In this document: piece by piece, positions 55,383 to 62,241 of the stretch
How positions within the stretch are numbered: the stretch's first letter is position 1
How the letters are laid out: each line of letters starts with the position of its first letter
Assembly: GCA_965212005.1 (NCBI GenBank)
Contig: OZ243038.1
Span: forward strand, 992,001-1,056,000
DNA: 64,000 bases
Origin: G965212005 sp965212005
GTDB taxonomy: Bacteria; Pseudomonadota; Gammaproteobacteria; Porifericomitales; Porifericomitaceae
Direction of reading: 5' to 3'
The notes under the pieces: generated by a model
Seen by the model: only the letters and a program-made list of their open reading frames with translations
What the model was told of the DNA's origin: nothing
The model's database searches: none
Position numbers and translations under genes: made by a program

Positions 55383-56678
55383 TCAGGATGTATTCTTCAT
55401 ATCGAGTTTCTGCTTAAGCTGGTGATTATTTTGTGTAATTACTTTTATTTCTTCGTCAGTGAAACCAATGTACTTTAGGATATGAAGTTGCAAGGTAGAT
55501 TCCATTTTTGTGTAAAGAAAATATAGAGTACTCGCGTCTTGAGTCTTACCTTTAAATTCATCCTTATCGTAGTGGGTTAAATAATTTCTAACTCCAAGAA
55601 TATCTGTAGCGATGTCATCAATCTCATCGCTTTTATTATAGAAACTCTCAAATTGGGCGAATAACTCACGCAATCTTTCCCTCAACTGTAACCTATTTGC
55701 GTAAATTTTTCGATGGTAAACTTCCAACCCTTGGGCTAATACCAAAAACTTGGCTTGCAGGTACCTGTATGCGCCTGTTTTCTGACTAAAGTATAAATCT
55801 AAAGCTGGTCCGGCTACTTTATACATCTCCAGCCAATTCTTGATTATGTTTGATGAATTATTTTCAACATTTTTAAATTGAAACAGCATATTATGCATGT
55901 TAATTTTTGGTTCTGTCGGTGAGAAAATCTGGCTCTGATAAAATATCTCCATACTAAAGGGTATTTTTTTTCTTTTTTTACCAATTTCTATTAGCACATT
56001 TCTGGATGTGGCGGTTACATTTTTTATGCATACGATCTTATCAATGGCAAAACAAAAGAACGAATTAAGTTGGCCAGCTACTTTCATAAAATCAGATAAT
56101 GGCCTTTCTTCTTTTGATACAAGTTTAATGTATGCGTTATGCTTTATTTCTGCTTTATCAATTGGAAATACTGGAAGATTTGCCGCAAATGTCAGCTGAA
56201 TTTTCATCCGATTAAACGAACAAAAAAGCATATCTTTTGGCTTGGAATACTTTATCAATGCCTTTGTACGAAGGTTATTTACATCAACTGTTATTGGGCG
56301 CATACATAGCCATTCCTCCAACCCTTCAACCGAGAAACTGAACGTATTAAAGGCGATAGTTTCGCTAGCCTTATAGGCCACGCCGAATATTGCCATGTTT
56401 GCGCAAACACGAGATTTGCTACCATACGAAGGGAAAGAAATTTTCCTATTGAAATAGAAACAATTATCAAGTGTTACGAGACCTTTCTCGGTTTCTCCTT
56501 GTATTCTTGAAATATCAACAGTATCGTTCAATCCGTCTATCCCTTGACCGAAGAAACCAGTTATTTCCAGTTCAATCTCACCACCGTCAGAAATTATCAA
56601 TTTCCCGGGAATCTTATTTTTGGTGTCTGATGGCAGCCAGAACTCCCCCTCTATTACGATTTTTTCACTGATTCGCAT
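55383..56678 (-). CDS. ApeA-like HEPN anti-phage protein
   Basis: A 431-residue protein. The N-terminus, ISEKIVIEGEFWLPSD, then GKLIISDGGEIELEITGFFG, fits the ApeA N-terminal domain. The C-terminal ~130 residues are HEPN-like, with the Arg-x4-His nuclease motif in ILGVRNYLTHYDK near residue 365. ApeA proteins are single-gene phage defence factors thought to cleave RNA on infection. The gene is markedly AT-rich compared with every neighbour, a sign of recent transfer. It is convergent with the restriction-modification gene, six bases apart. Family call by pattern; not tested. Confidence 0.78.
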   Translation of the reverse strand: MRISEKIVIEGEFWLPSDTKNKIPGKLIISDGGEIELEITGFFGQGIDGLNDTVDISRIQGETEKGLVTLDNCFYFNRKISFPSYGSKSRVCANMAIFGVAYKASETIAFNTFSFSVEGLEEWLCMRPITVDVNNLRTKALIKYSKPKDMLFCSFNRMKIQLTFAANLPVFPIDKAEIKHNAYIKLVSKEERPLSDFMKVAGQLNSFFCFAIDKIVCIKNVTATSRNVLIEIGKKRKKIPFSMEIFYQSQIFSPTEPKINMHNMLFQFKNVENNSSNIIKNWLEMYKVAGPALDLYFSQKTGAYRYLQAKFLVLAQGLEVYHRKIYANRLQLRERLRELFAQFESFYNKSDEIDDIATDILGVRNYLTHYDKDEFKGKTQDASTLYFLYTKMESTLQLHILKYIGFTDEEIKVITQNNHQLKQKLDMKNTS

Positions 56679-57055
56679 GATTGTCTTTTATTGCGATAGG
56701 TCGCATAATTACCGACGAGAGAGCATTAGTGTACAAAATTCCTTGTTTGGTTACGAGACTGCCGGGTTAAATTCCTTAAAAAATTCCGCGTCAAAAGACT
56801 GCGCACTATACGTTGTCGTTCGGATAGCGATGTGCTGAAACCATTGGAATAGTCTGTCTGAACATGAACCGTAGATTCTGCAGCCCTGTAACCACTCCAT
56901 GGTAGAACAAGACGAAGCCACTTACTATTTTCATTGTTGGGGGCTTCCCCAGGAGTCCCATAACACCCAGGCGCCCTCCTGGTAGAGGCAAACGAAGTCC
57001 TCCCGGGAAGGGGCCGTGCCCGGCCCCGCACGCCGAGGCTGGCGCGGGTTCCGAT
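56679..57055. other. Intergenic region between the ApeA-like gene and the insertion sequence
   Basis: No gene is supported in 377 bases. On the minus strand TTGTAC with a GTAATT about 18 bases later (roughly 56725-56695) may be the promoter of the ApeA-like gene. A perfect 7-bp hairpin with a 4-base loop (GGGGCCG/CGGCCCC) lies at 57010-57027. Base content changes from AT-rich to GC-rich within the stretch. Confidence 0.4.
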
Positions 57056-57129
57056 TGACCTTTCCCCCGAAAAGGTAGCCAGTTTCAAAGAGACTTTTTC
57101 CATAGAATCGACCGCATGGAGGTCTCAGA

Positions 57130-57483
57130 ATGAAAGGCAAGCGTTACAGTGAAGAATCGATCATTGGTATTTTGAAGGAACATGAAGCTGGCATGCCGGC
57201 ACAGAACGTGATCCGTAAGCACGGCATAGCCAACGGCACGCTGTATCAATGGAAAGCGAAGTAGGGTGGCATGGAGGTCTAGCAAGCAAAGCGATTGCGG
57301 GCGCTGGAGGCGGAAAATGCGAAGTGGAAGCGATTGTTGGCCGATACGTTGCCGGAAAAGACCGCACTGGAGGACGTACTCGGAAAAAAATGGTGCGGCC
57401 AGCGCAGCGACGCGGCGCCGTTGTGTATAGGCAGTCGGCCTATCGCATGCGTCAACGCAGGGCGTGCCGGCGGGCGCTACTGA
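57130..57483 (+). pseudogene. IS3-family OrfA (two in-frame stops)
   Basis: From ATG 57130 the frame reads MKGKRYSEESIIGILKEHEA and KHGIANGTLYQWKAK, the helix-turn-helix of IS3 OrfA. It then meets TAG at 57262 and TAG at 57280, both where homologues have sense codons. After the stops it continues KRLRALEAENAKWKRLLAD, the leucine-zipper part. An A7 run at 57384-57390 would be the programmed -1 slip site into orfB. Confidence 0.88.
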
Positions 57484-58209
57484 GCCGCAAAGCGGCTGCC
57501 TACCAAGCCATTCCACACAATGACGGCGCACTAAAAGAGCGGCTCAAGGAACGGGCTGAGCGCTACCCGCGATACGGGTATCTGATGTTGCCAAGCATTG
57601 CTCAAGGTCGAGGGCCGGGTGGTTAATCGCAAACGCACCTATAGACTGTATACAGCGCTTGGCATGCAAATAAGAACCAGGCGGCGTAAGAAGCTCCACC
57701 AACCTCGGATACCGATGGCATTACCTACCCGGGTGAACGAACGTTGGTCATTGGACTTTGTGCATGACCCATTGGCGAATGGCCGACGGATCCGGATCCT
57801 AAGCATCATAGATGACTTCTCTCGAAAATGTGTAGGCCAACTGGTTGACACGTCCATCTCCGGCGCTCGTCTGGCGCGCTATCTGGATGAACTCGCCATG
57901 ACGCGCTCATTGCCCACCTCGATCGTACTGGACAATGGTCCGGAACTGACCAGCAAGGCCCTGTTTTTCTGGGCACACAAAACCAAAGTAAAACTCTGCT
58001 TCATCCAGCCTGGGAAACCCACCCAGAATGCTTATGTTGAGAGCTTCAACGGACGCTTCCGTGACGGCTGCCTGAATCAACATTGGTTTAGATCGATCAA
58101 TGATGCCAGGCAGATCATTAACGACTGGCGACATCACTACAACAATGTACGACCACACAGCTCATTGGGCTATCGGGCACCGACCGTGTTCGAAGCAGAG
58201 GCTGCATGA
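57390..58209 (+). pseudogene. IS3-family OrfB transposase (frameshifted)
   Basis: Frame 3 from ATG 57390 gives the OrfB start to YPRYGYLML; a one-base insertion at about 57590-57600 moves the rest to frame 1 (VEGRVVNRKRTYRLYTALGM). The rve catalytic residues are present: SLDFVHDPL (Asp), IVLDNGPE (Asp) and YVESFNG (Glu), then VRPHSSLGYRAP. Inactive unless the frame is corrected. Confidence 0.88.
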
Positions 58210-58271
58210 TATGATGTTTTTGTCTCTCTTTGAATGGCTACCCAACAGGGGAAAGGTCAATGCCTTACTTT

Positions 58272-58511
58272 CAAAATCATATCCTTCGACAAGTCCGGGC
58301 TCACCACTCAACCCAAGTTGCCTCCACTCACCCAAAATGCAGCGGCACCTATCCATTGCTCTCGCTCACCGCTCAACCCAAGTCGCCTCCGCTCACCCTG
58401 AGCGCAATCAGTGCAAACGGCATGCTCCTGATCCTGATCGGACTGCTGCCAGGACCCCTAGGCTCTGCCTGGAATCACTGGTGCGCTGACCCGTATTTTT
58501 TACTGGACGGC
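58272..58511 (+). pseudogene. Degenerate second copy of the nuoN 3' end
   Basis: The bases match nuoN from about 51071 to 51245, including 17 bases beyond its stop. GCAATCAGTGCAAACGGCAT and neighbouring bases are identical in both. The copy has many substitutions, a lost stretch near the end, and an extra 65-base unit: the 35-base block at 58299-58333 returns, slightly altered, at 58364-58398. It ends immediately before the dctB-like gene. Confidence 0.88.
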
Positions 58512-58513
58512 GC

Positions 58514-60355
58514 ATGATTAAGCGAGCCGAGTGGCGGTCCCTTGGCGTGTACGTCCTTGTGTTTTTCCTGGTGCTGGCCGTCTTGCACGGAGGCAGCCGT
58601 TATATGGCAGTCCAGGATCTTTCACGCCAGGCGCGGATCGAGCTGGAAGGACTGATTCTGAAACTTTCCATTGAACTGGACAAGTACCGCAGTACGCCCA
58701 AGCTGCTGGCAACGCACCCGCTGTTGGCGGAAACTCTACAGCTTCCGGACCCGTCCGCAACCCGAGGGGCGAACTTGCTGTTGGAACGGTTTAATCGGGA
58801 CTTGGGCAGTGACGCGCTTTACCTCATCAACGGGCAGGGCATAGCCGTGGCATCAAGCAACTGGCGGTCCCCGCGCAGTTTCGTCGGCGCCGACTACAGT
58901 TTCCGTCCGTACTTTCAGCAGGCAGCGAACGGGGAACTCGGCAGTTATTTTGCCCTTGGCACCCGCTCCCAAAAGCGCGGCTATTATTTTTCTGCCCCGG
59001 TACAGGCGGAGGGAAAGATTCTGGGCGTGCTTACCATCAAGGTTTCATTGTCCGTGATAGAACACAGTTGGAAAACTCCACATTTCCACTATCTGATCAC
59101 GGATAATAATGGAGTCATCTTCTACAGTTCCAATGATTCGTGGCATTACCATGCGCTGGTTCCATTACCGGACAGTGTCAAAGAGCGCCTGATTTTTCAG
59201 CGCCAATTCGGCTCTGAAGGATTCATTCCCCTGTTCGCAGGATTGGAGCTGCCGGAACTGGAGAAGAAAAGTGAAGTCCATTTTCCGGAACAAGGCAGCT
59301 CCGTTGCTTACCTTCAGGAGCATCGCGCAATGCCTGAGGCAGGATGGAAAGTGTTTGTGCTCGCGCCCCTATCAACCATCTATCCCACCCTGTTTCGTAC
59401 CACGTTGATCGCCTGCTTTATCGGCCTATTGCTATTCCTGATCTGGCTGTATTGGCACCGCACCGTGGCAGCGAAGCAGGCGCTTGCGGCAATCAACAGC
59501 GAACTGGAGCACCGGGTCAAGCAGCGCACCCTGGAGTTGACGCGCTCAAACGACGAACTTCTGGAAACCATCAGCATGTACAGGAAAGCGGAGGCTGCCC
59601 TGGAACGAACTCAAGCCGAACTGGTGCAGGCAGCCAAGCTGGCCACGTTGGGAGAAATGTCGGCCGGCATCACCCATGAACTGAATCAACCGCTCTGCGC
59701 GGCGCGGATTTACGCGGAAAATGCCTGCAAATTTCTGGAAAAGAGGAGCTATGCCGCGGCGGAGGAAAATTTGCGGGAAATTATCTCATTGAATCAGATG
59801 ATGGCCGAGATTGTTGATCAATTGAAAATCTTCTCCCGCAAGGCCGTCAACAAAACAGAAGCGGTGTGCCTGACTGCACAATTGAGATCCGCAGTGGAGA
59901 TACTGCAAAACCAGATCACTAAACGAAACGTTCAGATCGAATTTGGAGCTCTCGATGAACTGTGTTTTATTGATGTTGATCCAGTCAAGTTCAAACAAGT
60001 CCTGGTCAATTTGCTGAGTAACGCCCTGCACGCCGTGGCGGACGTCTCCTCTCCCCGGATAGGAATCAACCTCAGGGTAAACAACGCCAAGGCTCATATA
60101 GCAGTATGGGACAATGGCATTGGCTTTGACAAAGATCAGTTCAAGCACCTGTTCGATCCTTTCTATACCACCAGAAAACAGGGGCTCGGCTTGGGGCTGA
60201 CGATCTCCAAGCGGATCATCGATCTGTTCCACGGAGAGCTGCAGGCGTGCAACCGGGCCGAAGGCGGATCGGTATTCACAGTCATTTTACCCAGTCATCG
60301 CCAGGAGGAAGCGCGTGAATCATCCCACTCTGATTCCGATCATGATCATCGATGA
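58514..60355 (+). CDS. dctB: DctB-like sensor histidine kinase
   Basis: A 613-residue membrane kinase. Helix one (YVLVFFLVLAVLHGG) and helix two (LIACFIGLLLFLIWLY, near residue 300) flank a periplasmic sensing domain with SNWRSPRSFVGADYSFRPYF, the DctB dicarboxylate-sensor pattern. The kinase core has GITHELNQPLCAARIYAENA (phospho-His), a coiled linker before it, and LLSNALHAV, DNGIGF and GLGLGLTISKRI for ATP binding. It overlaps the dctD-like gene by 41 bases. The ligand is inferred to be a C4-dicarboxylate or similar, not shown. Confidence 0.88.
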   Translation: MIKRAEWRSLGVYVLVFFLVLAVLHGGSRYMAVQDLSRQARIELEGLILKLSIELDKYRSTPKLLATHPLLAETLQLPDPSATRGANLLLERFNRDLGSDALYLINGQGIAVASSNWRSPRSFVGADYSFRPYFQQAANGELGSYFALGTRSQKRGYYFSAPVQAEGKILGVLTIKVSLSVIEHSWKTPHFHYLITDNNGVIFYSSNDSWHYHALVPLPDSVKERLIFQRQFGSEGFIPLFAGLELPELEKKSEVHFPEQGSSVAYLQEHRAMPEAGWKVFVLAPLSTIYPTLFRTTLIACFIGLLLFLIWLYWHRTVAAKQALAAINSELEHRVKQRTLELTRSNDELLETISMYRKAEAALERTQAELVQAAKLATLGEMSAGITHELNQPLCAARIYAENACKFLEKRSYAAAEENLREIISLNQMMAEIVDQLKIFSRKAVNKTEAVCLTAQLRSAVEILQNQITKRNVQIEFGALDELCFIDVDPVKFKQVLVNLLSNALHAVADVSSPRIGINLRVNNAKAHIAVWDNGIGFDKDQFKHLFDPFYTTRKQGLGLGLTISKRIIDLFHGELQACNRAEGGSVFTVILPSHRQEEARESSHSDSDHDHR

Positions 60356-61673
60356 CGAACTGCACGTGCGCAGGTCTCTAACGCAGATGCTGGAATTGGA
60401 ATCCTACCAAGTCCGCAGTTTCTCTTCTGCCCGGCAGGCACTTGCCGACCTAAGCCCGGAATGGCAGGGTGCGGTCATCTGCGACATTAACCTGCCGGAG
60501 ATGAGCGGCCTTGAGTTTCTACGCAAGTCGCTGGAGATCGATCCGGATCTCCCGGTGGTGCTGCTGACCGGCTATGGCAACGTATCGATAGCGGTAGACG
60601 CCATGCACATCGGAGCCTATGATTTTCTGGAGAAGCCTTTTTGTGACCGCCTGCTGGGCGTATTGAGCCGCGCCTGTGAAAAACGCAAACTGGTGCTGGA
60701 AAATCGGGGGCTGCGCCGCGATCTGGACCTGCAGGATAGCCCCAGCCCGCAGATCCTGGGCCACAGTCCCGAGATCAAACGCCTGCGCCGCATCCTCGCT
60801 CAAATTAAAGACACGGCGGCCAGCGTGCTTATCTGCGGTGAAACCGGAACCGGCAAAGAACTGGTCGCCCGCTTCCTGCATGATCGCAGCTATCGCTGCG
60901 ATAAGCCCTTTGTCCCCATCAATTGTGGCGCAATACCGGAACACATCATGGAGGGCGAATTGTTCGGATACGAGCAGGGAGCTTTTACCGGAGCCACGAA
61001 GAGGCGGATTGGCAAAATTTCACATGCAAACGGAGGCACCCTGTTCTTTGATGAAATCGACAGCATGCCCGAGTTTCTGCAGGTCAAGCTGTTGCGGGTG
61101 TTGGAAGATCGAAAGGTCGAGCCCTTGGGATGCAACAAAACCCTGGAAGTCGACATCCGTGTCTTGGCGGCGACCAAAAGAGATTTGAAGGCGCTCAGTG
61201 AACAAGGGAAATTCCGCGCTGATCTCTATTACCGCCTCAACGTGGTAGGCGTAACGATCCCGCCGCTGCGCGAACGCAAAAAGGATATTCCTTTGTTGTT
61301 TGAGCATTTCGTCCACGCTGCCGTCAACCGCTATCAAAAGGAATCTCCGATTTTGGGCAGCGAGCAGCTAATGCGGATGCAGCAGTATGATTGGCCGGGG
61401 AACTTGCGCGAGTTGCGCAATTTCGCGGAGCGTTTTGTTTTGATAAACGAGGAAGGAGAGCCTCTGTCAATGAACGCCAGCGACCGCGCTCACGCCGACT
61501 CCACTCTTGCCGAGCAGATATCCTGTTTCGAACACGCGCTGCTGCAGGATGCGCTCGACCGGCACTCCGGGAGGTTAAAAGACGTGCAGGAAGATTTAGG
61601 GCTGTCCCGCAGGACGCTCTACGAAAAAATGAAAAAACACGGCTTGAACAAGTTCCATTACAGAAAGTCCTGA
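60315..61673 (+). CDS. dctD: DctD-like sigma-54-dependent response regulator
   Basis: A 452-residue protein with GTG start. The receiver domain has IMIIDDE, Asp57 in ICDINLP and IGAYDFLEKPF. The AAA+ domain has GETGTGKE (Walker A), GAFTGA (sigma-54 contact) and GGTLFFDEIDSMP (Walker B). The C-terminal Fis-type helix-turn-helix has GLSRRTLYEKMKKHGL. When phosphorylated by the partner kinase it would remodel sigma-54 polymerase. No dctA or dctP gene lies in view; a sigma-54-type promoter occurs downstream, ahead of a TonB-dependent receptor. Confidence 0.92.
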   Translation: MNHPTLIPIMIIDDELHVRRSLTQMLELESYQVRSFSSARQALADLSPEWQGAVICDINLPEMSGLEFLRKSLEIDPDLPVVLLTGYGNVSIAVDAMHIGAYDFLEKPFCDRLLGVLSRACEKRKLVLENRGLRRDLDLQDSPSPQILGHSPEIKRLRRILAQIKDTAASVLICGETGTGKELVARFLHDRSYRCDKPFVPINCGAIPEHIMEGELFGYEQGAFTGATKRRIGKISHANGGTLFFDEIDSMPEFLQVKLLRVLEDRKVEPLGCNKTLEVDIRVLAATKRDLKALSEQGKFRADLYYRLNVVGVTIPPLRERKKDIPLLFEHFVHAAVNRYQKESPILGSEQLMRMQQYDWPGNLRELRNFAERFVLINEEGEPLSMNASDRAHADSTLAEQISCFEHALLQDALDRHSGRLKDVQEDLGLSRRTLYEKMKKHGLNKFHYRKS

Positions 61674-61825
61674 CTGATCCGGAGTTTCCGCCGCCTGGAA
61701 CCAGAACGTCCACCTGCGCTCGGAAGGCGGCGTAAATCCGCCCTTTTATCCGACAAAACGGGAAGTTCTCTGCCCTTTTCGCCTCTCCCGCGGCATTCTC
61801 TACGCCGGAGCCTCTGAGTATGCAA

Positions 61826-61853
61826 AGGAACTTGAGATACGCATCAGGTTCCT
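61826..61853. promoter_or_regulatory. Candidate activator (UAS) site
   Basis: Arm AGGAACTTGA (61826-61835) and arm TCAGGTTCCT (61844-61853) are inverted with one mismatch and an 8-base spacer. GGTTCCT returns at 61914-61920 with similar flanks. The site is about 155 bases upstream of the sigma-54 promoter candidate, a normal enhancer distance. Confidence 0.5.
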
Positions 61854-62006
61854 GAGAAGACGCCGGATCAGGCCGCAGATAACGTCAAGTATTTGACAAA
61901 AAAAGAAAAGCACGGTTCCTGGAGGTTGCGTGTTTCTTGCCCGGCAGCGCGGCAACGCTACATTCTGAAAACTACACGCAGTGCACCATTGATCCGTTCC
62001 GCCTGA

Positions 62007-62021
62007 TGGCGCATTTATTGC
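62007..62021 (+). promoter_or_regulatory. Candidate sigma-54 promoter of the TonB receptor gene
   Basis: TGGCGCATTTATTGC has the GG and GC dinucleotides ten bases apart and differs from TGGCACG-N4-TTGC at two positions. Transcription would start near 62033, about 210 bases before the ATG. Confidence 0.5.
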
Positions 62022-62241
62022 TGCTGTAGGTGGCAGAGCATACATTGCCACAAAACATACAGCCGCAGGGTCGGGTTTAAGGTGTGTGCGCATAGACCCG
62101 CCACAGGTATAAGGTAAAAAGCACGCCTGACACCTTTATTCGGCGCAATGAAAGGGAGCGGGAGGGCTCCCTGCGCCGCTTTTACGCTTACGGTGGCTTA
62201 CGGGGCACACTTTGTAATTGAAATACCCAGAGGACAATCTG

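Larger units (their letters stand above)
57056..58259 (+). mobile_element. Decayed IS3-family insertion sequence
   Basis: Terminal inverted repeats are visible. The left end starts TGACCTTTCCCCCGAAAAGG at 57056; the right end, read inward on the minus strand from 58259, starts TGACCTTTCCCCTGTTGGG. Both continue with a GTAGCCA and a CAAAGAGA block. Total 1204 bases with orfA and orfB in the IS3 arrangement. No convincing 3-4 bp target duplication is seen. orfA has two stop codons and orfB a frameshift, so it cannot transpose on its own. Confidence 0.9.
61674..62241 (+). other. Intergenic region dctD / TonB receptor
   Basis: 568 bases without a gene. It contains an inverted repeat at 61826-61853, a related half-site at 61914-61920, a sigma-54-type promoter at 62007-62021, and a weak 6-bp hairpin near 62156-62175. 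An 8-bp pair CGCCGCCT/AGGCGGCG lies after dctD (61689-61732). Confidence 0.5.

Noticed and set aside
57053..58262. Target-site duplication of the IS
   Set aside because: Left flank GAT and right flank ATG do not form the 3-4 bp direct repeat expected for IS3; only AT is shared, which is not meaningful.
58230..58517. Short protein gene before dctB
   Set aside because: The frame is created by the degenerate nuoN 3' copy and its internal repeat.
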